NCBI GenBank assembly: GCA_965658375.1
Contig: CBFHSD010000005.1
Span: 1-64,000, forward strand
DNA: 64,000 nt
Origin: CBFHSD01 sp965658375
GTDB lineage: Bacteria > Bacteroidota > Bacteroidia > Flavobacteriales_G > Salibacteraceae
Reading direction: 5' to 3'
Of this stretch, positions 52,581 through 61,638 are shown in pieces. Every line of letters starts with the position of its first letter. Position 1 is the first letter of the stretch. The notes beneath the pieces are model-generated. The model saw only the letters and a list, made by a program, of their open reading frames with translations. It ran no database searches and had not been told where the DNA came from. A program made the translations under genes and the position numbers.

Positions 52581-53778
52581 AATTGGGCTGGGCAGATAGA
52601 TAAGCAGTGGTCCAAGCATTTTGAAAATTGAAACCGCCAGTGATGGCGTCAATGTTCAATACCTCACCAGCAAAGAATAAGTTGGGAAACAACTTGCTTT
52701 CCATGGTTCTAAAATCTACTTCACTCAGTTCTACTCCACCTGCGGTCACAAATTCATCTTTAAAGATTGACTTTCCCGTAACCTCAAACTCACAGCGAAT
52801 CAACTGATTGCGCAAAGCCACCAATTGCTCTTTCTTCAAGTCTGGCCACCCTTGTTTGGGTGGAATACGTGCCGCTTTCGCCAGGTTCTTCCACAGTCTT
52901 CTTGGCATTCCAAACTCCGGACGTTCCAATACTTTTTGCTTTGCACCCTCTTGTCGCAGCGTTTCGAAATGAGCATCTACTCCACCTTCGCTCCAATCTG
53001 CCAACCAATTGATGGCAATCAAGAATTTATAGCGGGCATCAAATAAGGGCATGGCTCCCCAAGCGCTTAATTTTAAAATAGCAGGACCACTTAATCCCCA
53101 ATGGGTAATCAAAACTGGGCCAGTTGCCTCAAGTGGTGTACCCTCCACTTTCAACTGTACATGAGGAACAGAAACTCCTTGCAACTGATGCAACCTTTCA
53201 TCTTTAATCTTAAATGTAAATAAAGAGGGAACCGCACGAATGATTCGGTGTCCTGTTTTGCGCAGTGCATCCCACATGGTTCTTGAACTCCCAGAACAGA
53301 TGTAAATTTTATCCGCCAACATAGCATCGCCTCCAATAGCGATTTTCCAGACGCCATGGTACAGTTCTAAACCTCTAACATGAGATTTACTTTTTATGAT
53401 AATCTGCTTCTTTTCTGCTTCGTTCAGAAAGCAGTCTATAATGGTTTGAGACTTGTCCGTAACAGGAAAAACACGGTTGTCATCTTCAATTTTCAACTCA
53501 ACGCCTCGCTCTTCAAACCAGGCCATGGTATCTCCCGGCTGAAACTTATGAAAAGGCCCTAAAAGTTCTTTCTCTCCTCTTGGGTAGTGCTTCACCAATT
53601 CTTTGGGTTCAAAACAGGCATGCGTCACATTGCATCTTCCACCACCAGAAACCTTCACCTTTTCCAACAGGCGATCTCCAGCTTCTAAAATTATAATTTC
53701 ATCTTCTGGATAATGATCTCTCAGATTAATGGCGGTAAAAAATCCGGCAGCTCCACCGCCAATGACCACATGCTTCAT
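52579..53778 (-). CDS. NAD(P)/FAD-dependent oxidoreductase, YhiN/HI0933 type (aminoacetone oxidase-like)
   Basis: The ~399-residue flavoprotein starts MKHVVIGGGAAGFFTAINL (dinucleotide-binding loop), has KVKVSGGGRCNVTHACFEP and ends with the family's GEVLNIDAITGGFNFQNAW then TTAYLSAQP. The start at 53778 gives the Rossmann motif at the N-terminus; a 16-residue extension upstream is not conserved. Family members are annotated as aminoacetone oxidase-like, but the natural substrate is unclear. It is a single gene, convergent with the VOC gene. Confidence 0.85.
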   Translation of the reverse strand: MKHVVIGGGAAGFFTAINLRDHYPEDEIIILEAGDRLLEKVKVSGGGRCNVTHACFEPKELVKHYPRGEKELLGPFHKFQPGDTMAWFEERGVELKIEDDNRVFPVTDKSQTIIDCFLNEAEKKQIIIKSKSHVRGLELYHGVWKIAIGGDAMLADKIYICSGSSRTMWDALRKTGHRIIRAVPSLFTFKIKDERLHQLQGVSVPHVQLKVEGTPLEATGPVLITHWGLSGPAILKLSAWGAMPLFDARYKFLIAINWLADWSEGGVDAHFETLRQEGAKQKVLERPEFGMPRRLWKNLAKAARIPPKQGWPDLKKEQLVALRNQLIRCEFEVTGKSIFKDEFVTAGGVELSEVDFRTMESKLFPNLFFAGEVLNIDAITGGFNFQNAWTTAYLSAQPN

Positions 53779-53859
53779 AGCACAAGCATAAAAAAACCTT
53801 TTGGTGATTGCAATGGTGCACCACATTCAATTTTTTTTACGTCACTCTCTTGCAAAGGT

Positions 53860-53867
53860 TATATTTG
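53860..53867 (+). promoter_or_regulatory. TAnnTTTG promoter element (TATATTTG) for the large T9SS operon
   Basis: TATATTTG ends five bases before the ATG at 53873, which favours this start over the in-frame ones at 53801 and 53813. A T-rich run about 20 bases upstream may serve as the -33 region. Confidence 0.6.
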
Positions 53868-53872
53868 ACTCA

Positions 53873-56800
53873 ATGGACATTTTCAAGCGTATTTTCTGCC
53901 TTTTTTCCTTTTGGGTTTTGTCTTTCGGAAGTATTCAAGTGTACGCGCATGGAAATTCAGAAATCGCCTTCATCCCCAACCAAGGGCAATATCCTGAGCA
54001 AGTGCTCTTTAAGGCCGATATTCCGGGAGGTGCGCTTTTTATAGAACAAGATCGTTTTACATTTCACTTCTTAGATTTTAATCGCTTGAGTGAATTGCAT
54101 CATGGCACTTATACGGGAGACACCAACAACATTCGCTTACAACACCATGCCTATCAAGTCATTTTTGAAAATGCAGGAGACCTCATTGCAATAGGGGAAC
54201 ATAAAGAGGAAGCGATCTACCATTTTTTACAAGCCAAAAACCCAAAAGATTGGGTCAGCAATGTCCAAAGCTTTGGTGGAGTAACCCTCATCAATGTATG
54301 GGAAAAGATTGATTTGAAAATTTACTCCATCAGTGGCGAGCTCAAATACGACTTTATTGTTCATCCTGGTGGGAACCCACAGCACATTCAGTTGCTTTAC
54401 GAAGGGTTGGATAAAATGAAACTATCTGGTGACGATCTCAAAATGCACACTGCTTTTGGCGTTGTTCTAGAAACAGCTCCAGAAAGTTTCCAAGGCAAAC
54501 AAAAGCCTACCCCGATTCGAAGTAAATACCTCCTGAACGAAAACACACTGTCTTTCGAATTCCCAGATGGCATAGACTCTACCACCATCCTTACCATAGA
54601 TCCGGTATTGATTTTCTCGAGTTATTCAGGCTCGCAAGCCAATAATTTTGGTTACACTGCCACCTACGATCAGCTGGGTTTTTTGTACTCTGGAAGCACC
54701 GTTTTTGGCAACAATTACCCCACAACTCTGGGTGCTTTTCAAACCAGTTTTCAAGGGGGAACCGGAGGGGGCGCCTTGAACGGAACGGATGTGGCTATTT
54801 CTAAATGGGACACCTCAGGAACCACATTGATTTGGAGCACCTACCTTGGTGGAAGCTCTGATGAAATGCCCCACTCTATGATCACGGATATCAACGGGCT
54901 GCTTTACGTAATGGGAACTACAGGATCTACCGATTTCCCCATGCCTACAATTGGATACGACACTTCGCACAATGGAGGCCCAGCAGTGAATTTAGTGAAT
55001 GGTTTGGGAGTAAATTTGGCCAATGGCGCTGATATTTTTGTAGTTCAACTAGACAGTGCTGGAGCCAATTTGGTAGGCGGTACTTTTCTTGGAGGAAACC
55101 ACACCGATGGCATCAATGGTTTTGCGGGAACACGCTACAATTATGCTGATGAAGTAAGGGGTGAAATTGAATTAGACAAGCTTGGAAATGTGTACATCGC
55201 AAGTACCACACGCTCTACAAATATTCCTGTTTCTGGCAATACATTTCAGCCCGCAAAGCAGAATGGCGTGAACCAAGATGGTGTAATCTTTAAATTAACA
55301 GCAGACCTCAACAATGTGCTCTACACCACTTACCTAGGAGGCTCAAGTGCTGATGCTTTGTTCTCTATTGCGGTGAATGACAAAAACGATATTTATGTAG
55401 CAGGAGGAACGGCAAGCAATGACATTCAAAAACCTGGGGCGGCATATGACACCACCTACAATGGAAGTACAGATGGCTATATCGCCCACATTTCTGAACA
55501 TGGCGACACCTTAAAAAACGCCACCTATTACGGATCCATCAACTACGACCAAGTTTATTTTGTTGATCTCGATCGCGAAGGGAAAGTCTATATCTACGGC
55601 CAGACCAGTGCTCCTCAAAATCAGCTCATCAGCAACGCCATTTACTTCGAACCTCAAGGTGGGCAGCTCGTAGCGAAGTTCAAAACAGATCTTTCCTTTA
55701 CCATTTGGAGAACACGTTTTGGATCAGGAGACGGTACTCCAGACATCTCACCAACAGCTTTCTTGGTTGACTTGTGCAACAGCGTTTACGTTTCTGGATG
55801 GGGAAGCAACATCGATGGCAACGGCTTATCTACTCAAGGTTTAGACACTGCTGGTCAACCTTTTCAAGGAACAACCGATAACCATGATTTTTACCTGGCC
55901 GTAATTGCAGATGACGCCTCTCAATTGACCTACGGAAGCTTTATTGGAGGTTCTGCAAGAGAGCATGTAGATGGTGGAACATCGCGGTTTGATCGAAAAG
56001 GAAAAATCTACCAAGCGGTTTGTGCCGGCTGTCCTGCAGGGCCTGCAGGCTCTACCAGTGATTTCCCCACCTTACCCAATCCTGGAGCGGTATCTAACAC
56101 CAACAACGCCACTGGAGGATGTAACCTTGCCGTATTTAAAATGGACTTTTTACTGCCCATTGTCTTGGCAGATTTCACCGGCCCCTCTTTGGGATGCGCT
56201 CCGTTCCTAGCAAATTTTCAAGATCTATCACTGTCGCAAACCACTACCAATTACAGCTGGACCTTTGGAGATGGAGGAAGTTCCAACCAATCCAATCCCA
56301 CACACACATACACCCAAGGGGGAACCTATACCATACGATTGATTTTACAAGACAGCAACTCTTGCAATGTCAATGACACGTTAGAACGTGAAATCACCAT
56401 TTTAAGTGATTCTTTGGCGCTTCTTCCCGATGTTTATACCTGCGAAGGGACTGGCGTGGAAATAGGAATTACCAACAATTCAAACCCTAGCGTAGTTTAC
56501 AATTGGACGCCCACCACAGGACTTTCTAACCCAACTATTGCCAATCCGGTAGCCAATCCAAGCGCAGAAACACAATACATACTCACCATTAGCAATGGCA
56601 TTTGTGCTGACACTGTTATTCAATGGGTGCGCTTTGATTCTTTGCAGGCTCTTGCAGGAAACGACACTTTTGTTTGCCTCAATTCTAACTATACGCTCGC
56701 TGCTCAATCGAACCAATCGGGTGTGGATTTTTACTGGTATGATGACCCATCAATGACCAACCCCATCAACTCTTCACCTCAGAATCCGAACCAAACGGTC

Positions 56801-58402
56801 ATTATTTCCGACACTTCGCAAACCTACTATTTAGAGGTTATAAGCGCTATTGGCTGCAAAGCGTTTGACACCATCACCATAGGATCCTACGAATTGAATT
56901 TCCCATTAGAGGCTTCTTTCATAGACCCTGGCGAAGGCTGCGAACCCTACAATGTTCAATTCAACAATACCTCACAAACTTTTGGAGCTGTGAATTATTT
57001 GTGGGATTTTGGAGACAGCAACTCAGATACCGCCACCAATCCAAATCATACATTCTCAAAAGGTAACTTTCAAATCACCCTCTTCTCAAGCGAAAATTCT
57101 CCCTGCCCTCAAGCAGACACCTTCTCGCTAAGCATTTCGGTAGATGCCGATTCGAATTACAACATTCGCGATTTGGCCTGCTTAAACCAGTTGACCCAAA
57201 TAGGTATTGCACCAGACACCAATGCAAACACAAGCTATTCATGGACCCCTACTACTGGACTTTCTGATCCAACAATATCCAACCCCTCGATAACTGCAAA
57301 TACTTCGAGCAACTACCTTTTGGTAGTCAATGGTGTATGCACCGATTCTGTGCAAAATGAAATTGATGTTGACCTTGTTTATGCTGTGACCGATTCTGTG
57401 ATTCTTACCTGCTCAGGAGAGCCACCAATAGCGCTCACCGGAGACTCTAAAGGCACAGGAGCGGCCTTTGCTTGGGTGCTCTTACCACAATCAGATACCT
57501 TGAATAACCCATCAGACTCTACTTTAGAATTTCAAGCCATTGGCCCGATTGATAGTTTGGTATTCTTCACCCAAACAGATAGTGGCTGTATTGAATCAGA
57601 CACGGTAAGAATAATTACGAGCGATAACTCTTTAGTGATGTCTCCAGAAGAGTCTATTTGTTATGGCGACACCCTATTGATTGAAACAGACAATCTTTTT
57701 CCAGAAAATGAGCTCAGCTACAGCTGGACTCCAACAGAAGAGATTATAGGGCCAACAAGTCAAGCGTCTATTCTTGTTGCACCCCAAACCAACCAATGGT
57801 ATTATTTATATACCGCGAATGATAGCGGTTGCGCAAAGAAAGATTCCATTTTCATAACAGTAGCCACGTTGCAAGAGCAAGAGGTAAGCGCAAATAGTAC
57901 GCAAGACACCCTACTTAAATCTGAAGAAACACAACTCTCGGTTCAACCCAATGGATATAGTTACCTATGGGTTCCCGCAACTTTTTTGAACGATCCACAA
58001 GCGCAAAACCCCATTGCCACTCCAGATAGCAGCATCAGCTACACGGTTTATGTAAGAGACAATAATGTTGACTCTTGTGTTTACAAAAGCGAAGTTGATG
58101 TAACGGTGATTGAACTGGTCTGTGGCGAACCCGATATTTATGTGCCCAACGCCTTTACCCCCAATGCAGATGGCTTGAATGAAAAACTTTTTGTGCGTGG
58201 GAAAAATATTGGCGAAATGCAGTTTTGGATTTTTGACCGATGGGGAAACAACGTTTTTGAAACTACCAATATCAACGAAGGTTGGGATGGCAGCTATAAC
58301 GATACCGATACCCAAAATGCCGTGTTCACTTATCAGTTACAGGTAACTTGCATAGATGGCCAGTACCACGAAACCAAAGGAAACATAACTCTGCTTAAAT
58401 GA
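53873..58402 (+). CDS. Very large T9SS type B-sorted protein: DUF7948, SBBP propeller, PKD repeats, CHU_C
   Basis: The protein has about 1509 residues from MDIFKRIFCLFSFWVLSF. After the signal peptide comes a DUF7948-like domain (FIPNQGQYPEQVLFKADIPG). A beta-propeller region with SBBP-like units follows (WSTYLGGSSDEMPHSMITD, YTTYLGGSSADALFSIAVND). Then come two PKD domains (NYSWTFGDGGSSNQSNPTHT and NYLWDFGDSNSDTATNPNHT) with further Ig-like modules in between and after. The end is CHU_C (VPNAFTPNADGLNEKLF, FWIFDRWGNNVFET). It overlaps the PorP/SprF gene by four bases (ATGA). Likely a long surface adhesin or gliding-type protein. No enzyme motif is seen. Confidence 0.85.
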   Translation: MDIFKRIFCLFSFWVLSFGSIQVYAHGNSEIAFIPNQGQYPEQVLFKADIPGGALFIEQDRFTFHFLDFNRLSELHHGTYTGDTNNIRLQHHAYQVIFENAGDLIAIGEHKEEAIYHFLQAKNPKDWVSNVQSFGGVTLINVWEKIDLKIYSISGELKYDFIVHPGGNPQHIQLLYEGLDKMKLSGDDLKMHTAFGVVLETAPESFQGKQKPTPIRSKYLLNENTLSFEFPDGIDSTTILTIDPVLIFSSYSGSQANNFGYTATYDQLGFLYSGSTVFGNNYPTTLGAFQTSFQGGTGGGALNGTDVAISKWDTSGTTLIWSTYLGGSSDEMPHSMITDINGLLYVMGTTGSTDFPMPTIGYDTSHNGGPAVNLVNGLGVNLANGADIFVVQLDSAGANLVGGTFLGGNHTDGINGFAGTRYNYADEVRGEIELDKLGNVYIASTTRSTNIPVSGNTFQPAKQNGVNQDGVIFKLTADLNNVLYTTYLGGSSADALFSIAVNDKNDIYVAGGTASNDIQKPGAAYDTTYNGSTDGYIAHISEHGDTLKNATYYGSINYDQVYFVDLDREGKVYIYGQTSAPQNQLISNAIYFEPQGGQLVAKFKTDLSFTIWRTRFGSGDGTPDISPTAFLVDLCNSVYVSGWGSNIDGNGLSTQGLDTAGQPFQGTTDNHDFYLAVIADDASQLTYGSFIGGSAREHVDGGTSRFDRKGKIYQAVCAGCPAGPAGSTSDFPTLPNPGAVSNTNNATGGCNLAVFKMDFLLPIVLADFTGPSLGCAPFLANFQDLSLSQTTTNYSWTFGDGGSSNQSNPTHTYTQGGTYTIRLILQDSNSCNVNDTLEREITILSDSLALLPDVYTCEGTGVEIGITNNSNPSVVYNWTPTTGLSNPTIANPVANPSAETQYILTISNGICADTVIQWVRFDSLQALAGNDTFVCLNSNYTLAAQSNQSGVDFYWYDDPSMTNPINSSPQNPNQTVIISDTSQTYYLEVISAIGCKAFDTITIGSYELNFPLEASFIDPGEGCEPYNVQFNNTSQTFGAVNYLWDFGDSNSDTATNPNHTFSKGNFQITLFSSENSPCPQADTFSLSISVDADSNYNIRDLACLNQLTQIGIAPDTNANTSYSWTPTTGLSDPTISNPSITANTSSNYLLVVNGVCTDSVQNEIDVDLVYAVTDSVILTCSGEPPIALTGDSKGTGAAFAWVLLPQSDTLNNPSDSTLEFQAIGPIDSLVFFTQTDSGCIESDTVRIITSDNSLVMSPEESICYGDTLLIETDNLFPENELSYSWTPTEEIIGPTSQASILVAPQTNQWYYLYTANDSGCAKKDSIFITVATLQEQEVSANSTQDTLLKSEETQLSVQPNGYSYLWVPATFLNDPQAQNPIATPDSSISYTVYVRDNNVDSCVYKSEVDVTVIELVCGEPDIYVPNAFTPNADGLNEKLFVRGKNIGEMQFWIFDRWGNNVFETTNINEGWDGSYNDTDTQNAVFTYQLQVTCIDGQYHETKGNITLLK

Positions 58403-59448
58403 TGCGAAAAAGAACCGACAAGCATATGGTTTTTTGGAGTATCGGATTGATTTTCATCGTTCTTGGCTTATTTCAACCTGTGCTAGCGCAAGACATTCAT
58501 TTTACACAATTTGACAGAAGTAAGATTCAATTGAATCCGGCATTAACGGGGAATTTTCAAGGTGATTTCCGCTTGAATGGAAATTACAGATCACAATGGA
58601 AATCAGTTACACGACCTTACAACACTTTTCAATTTGCAGCTGACGCCAACAGCATTTTAATTGAAGGTTTAGGAGTTGGAATTGCTTTTATGCAAGATGC
58701 CGCTGGAGACGGGAATTTAACTACTTCAGAACTCTCGGTTCCATTGAGTTACCGCGTAAATATTGACGCTCAAAATGGCTCTCAACGGACATTGACCCTT
58801 GGTGTTCAACCCACTTTTGGCTCAGTAAGTCTCGATTGGGAATCACTCACCTTTGACGACCAATTCAACGGATGGAATTTTGACCCCAGTTCCCCAACAC
58901 AAGAAACTCCTATTGCCACCAGCTTTAATTATTTCAGCGCTTCTCTTGGTTTGGTGTTCGCTCAATACAAAACAAGACATGATCATTGGGAAATAGGCTA
59001 CAGTGTCCATCAAATCAATCAACCCAAATGGAGCATTTATGGCGCGAGTGATGTAAAGGTTCCCATAAGAAACAGTGCTTTCATTACCTACAACACCTCT
59101 ATTACCGAAGAATGGAAAATTGAAACGGGTATCCGCTTTCAACAACAGAACAAGCATAGCGAATGGTTACTTGGAGCCAACGGGGTGTATGTGTTGGATG
59201 AACGTTATTTTAATTACCGAGCTATTGTTGCTGGTGCTTGGGTTCGCGCAGAAGATGCAGGTGCCTTGTTCTTTGGATTTGACTACAACAATTGGCGCAC
59301 TGGTTTGAGCTATGATTTCAATTGGAGCGAACTCACTACAAGCTCCAACTACAGAGGCGGAATAGAATTTTCGGTGATTTACATCCTGTTCAACCAAAAG
59401 GGAAAAGACCTCGGTTTACCCAAGAAATACTGCCCTGATTACCTATGA
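58399..59448 (+). CDS. PorP/SprF-family outer membrane protein of the T9SS
   Basis: The 349-residue protein has a signal peptide ending LAQDIHFTQF and the PorP/SprF signature KIQLNPALTGNFQGDFRLNG followed by NYRSQW and TFQFAADA. The rest alternates barrel strands (LTLGVQPTFGSVSLDW) and ends YCPDYL. SprF-like proteins are known partners for secretion or attachment of specific type B cargos, so this one probably serves the large protein encoded just upstream (4-base overlap). Its stop overlaps the next gene by four bases too. It is not the conserved PorP that lies with the core gld/spr genes, which are absent here. Confidence 0.88.
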   Translation: MMRKRTDKHMVFWSIGLIFIVLGLFQPVLAQDIHFTQFDRSKIQLNPALTGNFQGDFRLNGNYRSQWKSVTRPYNTFQFAADANSILIEGLGVGIAFMQDAAGDGNLTTSELSVPLSYRVNIDAQNGSQRTLTLGVQPTFGSVSLDWESLTFDDQFNGWNFDPSSPTQETPIATSFNYFSASLGLVFAQYKTRHDHWEIGYSVHQINQPKWSIYGASDVKVPIRNSAFITYNTSITEEWKIETGIRFQQQNKHSEWLLGANGVYVLDERYFNYRAIVAGAWVRAEDAGALFFGFDYNNWRTGLSYDFNWSELTTSSNYRGGIEFSVIYILFNQKGKDLGLPKKYCPDYL

Positions 59449-61583
59449 GAAAGTTACTCGCCTTTTCAGTGGTATTCCTGACCCTCAACTTCTGTTTGGG
59501 GCAAATCACGCCTAAATCATATTTCGAAAAAGGCCTCTATTTTCTTGAGCATGGCGATTTTCCTGGTGCGGTAACTCCCTTTAAAAAAGCCCATCAATTG
59601 GATCCCGAAAATCCTGAATATGCCTTTATGTTGGCAGAGAGTTATCGCTTGTATCATGAAACAAGGTTCGCCAATACCTACTATGAAAAAACTATTGAGC
59701 TTGATGCTGAAGGCATTTATACCGAAGCGTATTTTCATCTTGGACAAGGCTGCATACAACTGGAAGAATTTGACATTGCTAAAACACATTTCGAGCACTT
59801 TGTAGACAAAGGTGACAGGCGATCTCCGTACTACAAATGGGCCAAGCAAGGTGTAGAAAATGCAGACTTTGCAGAGCAGTTTCGCACAGACTCCATAGAC
59901 GTTACTTTAGAAGAATTGAATGAGTTAAACACATCTGGTGGGGAATACGCCCCTGTTGCTATCAACGCGCATCAATTGATGTACGTAGACTCTAACTATG
60001 AAAGCAAACGCTTTGACCTCACCACTCAATCTTCTTCTTTACCAGCTATTGAAAACCTTCCAAAAAGGGCACAGCACATTGCTTTAAATCAAGACAGCAC
60101 ACTCATTTGTTTTTCAATGCAAGACTTGATTTATCAAGGGGTTTTGAAACAAAGTAAACTAGCTTCTTTTGAGCCGCTTCCCGAACAAGTGAACACACCC
60201 AACACCAAAAATACGCAGCCTCAATGGCTTAAGGTGGGGAACAAAACATACATCATTTACAGCAGTGATAGACCTAGAGGCAAAGGCGGCATGGACATTT
60301 GGCTTACGGAAAGAAAAGCCAGAAGAGGAAACGTAAAATGGGGGAACCCAAAAAACTTAAGTCGAGCCATCAATAGCCCGGGAGATGAGATTTGCCCTTG
60401 GTACAATAATGAAGATCAAGTCTTGTATTTCAGCTCTAACTTTCATGCTGGTTTTGGAGGGTTTGATATTTTCAAAGCAGAAGGCAACAACAGAAGTTAT
60501 CGTGCTCCACAAAACATGGGAAAACCCATCAACAGCACATCCAACGATTTATACTTTTCTAAGAACAGACCTTTTGACGCATATTTTGCCTCAAACAGAA
60601 GCAGCAATCAATCGAGCTGCTGCAACAATTTATACCGTGTTGTTTGGCCAGAGCCTATTCTTCCAGATACGGTGACAGAAGATTCAAACGGATTACTCAC
60701 AGTAGTAGAAAAACCTCCCATCAACAGCATCTCAAGCGTTACCCTCTACTTTGATAACGACCGTCCTGTGCCAAGGTCTTACGACACAACCACTCAGCTT
60801 TCGTACTATTCAACCTATACCAAATACCTACAAACAAAGGCAGCTTACGCCAAGAAATCGGCAACAAAAGAATTCATCTCCCCATTTTTTGAAGAGGCCA
60901 TGCCCAATTCAAAACAACAATTAGACACTGTTAGCGCACAGCTTCAATTTCTTCTAGAAAACAACTACGATGTTCAACTGGGCCTGCGTGGTTACACTTC
61001 TAGTTTGGCTAAAGGAAAATACAATCAAAACCTTGCACTGAGAAGAATTGTGAGCATAGAGAATCAACTCAGCACGTTTAACAAGAACAGTCTTGAACCC
61101 TTTATTGAGAATCAGCAATTGGCCTTTGTGCAAATGCCTTTTGGAGAGTTTTTCTCGAGTAGTGTAAACGATGACCTTCAAGATAAAAGCCGTTCTGTGT
61201 ATGGAGAAATGGCCATGCGCTCCAGAAAGGTAGAGCTTGTTATTCTAAGCATTACACAAAGAGATGCAGATGAAAAAATAAGTATTCCAGAACCCTATCA
61301 AGACTTGGGTAAAATACGAGGAGATGAGACCAAAGATTTTCAATTTGAAATCATCAATCCAGGAAAGAAAGACATAGAAATTGAATCTATTCAAGCAGCA
61401 TGCAGCTGCACATCTGTAAAGGCTGAGAGTTATTCGGTTTCTCCAGAGAAACCATTGGCACTTGCTGTCACCTTTTCTCCCAATGGTCAAAAAGGGCCTT
61501 TGCTAAAACCCATTTACATCACCACTTCAACAGGAGAATACGTGCTCTATTTCAAGGTATATGTAGAAGAATCAAAGCCTTAA
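59445..61583 (+). CDS. TPR-PD40-OmpA-like-DUF1573 fusion protein (PorE-like)
   Basis: The 712-residue protein has a signal peptide (LNFCLGQ) and TPR units at ~20-150 (YFEKGLYFLEHGDFPGAV, YEKTIELDAEGIYTEAYFHL). PD40-like blades occupy ~240-400 (IYSSDRPRGKGGMDIWL, LYFSSNFHAGFGGFDIFKAE). An OmpA-like segment (~510-535) has GYTSSLAKGKYNQNLALRRI, which keeps the arginine and asparagine of the peptidoglycan motif but has Ser for the usual Asp. A DUF1573 Ig-like domain (FEIINPGKKDIEIE, AACSCTSVKA) ends it. PorE, the known TPR/propeller/OmpA anchor of P. gingivalis, has a related layout. Operon with PorP/SprF and the large cargo. Confidence 0.75.
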   Translation: MRKLLAFSVVFLTLNFCLGQITPKSYFEKGLYFLEHGDFPGAVTPFKKAHQLDPENPEYAFMLAESYRLYHETRFANTYYEKTIELDAEGIYTEAYFHLGQGCIQLEEFDIAKTHFEHFVDKGDRRSPYYKWAKQGVENADFAEQFRTDSIDVTLEELNELNTSGGEYAPVAINAHQLMYVDSNYESKRFDLTTQSSSLPAIENLPKRAQHIALNQDSTLICFSMQDLIYQGVLKQSKLASFEPLPEQVNTPNTKNTQPQWLKVGNKTYIIYSSDRPRGKGGMDIWLTERKARRGNVKWGNPKNLSRAINSPGDEICPWYNNEDQVLYFSSNFHAGFGGFDIFKAEGNNRSYRAPQNMGKPINSTSNDLYFSKNRPFDAYFASNRSSNQSSCCNNLYRVVWPEPILPDTVTEDSNGLLTVVEKPPINSISSVTLYFDNDRPVPRSYDTTTQLSYYSTYTKYLQTKAAYAKKSATKEFISPFFEEAMPNSKQQLDTVSAQLQFLLENNYDVQLGLRGYTSSLAKGKYNQNLALRRIVSIENQLSTFNKNSLEPFIENQQLAFVQMPFGEFFSSSVNDDLQDKSRSVYGEMAMRSRKVELVILSITQRDADEKISIPEPYQDLGKIRGDETKDFQFEIINPGKKDIEIESIQAACSCTSVKAESYSVSPEKPLALAVTFSPNGQKGPLLKPIYITTSTGEYVLYFKVYVEESKP

Positions 61584-61592
61584 TCGACCTTG

Positions 61593-61621
61593 TTGATGTT
61601 CTCAGAATCATCCTATCTTCG
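61593..61621 (+). promoter_or_regulatory. Probable promoter of the PLP-enzyme gene
   Basis: TTG (61593-61595) is 18 bases upstream of TATCTTCG (61614-61621), one mismatch from TAnnTTTG. The ATG at 61639 lies 17 bases downstream. Confidence 0.4.
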
Positions 61622-61638
61622 CGGGAAACACAAGGCAA

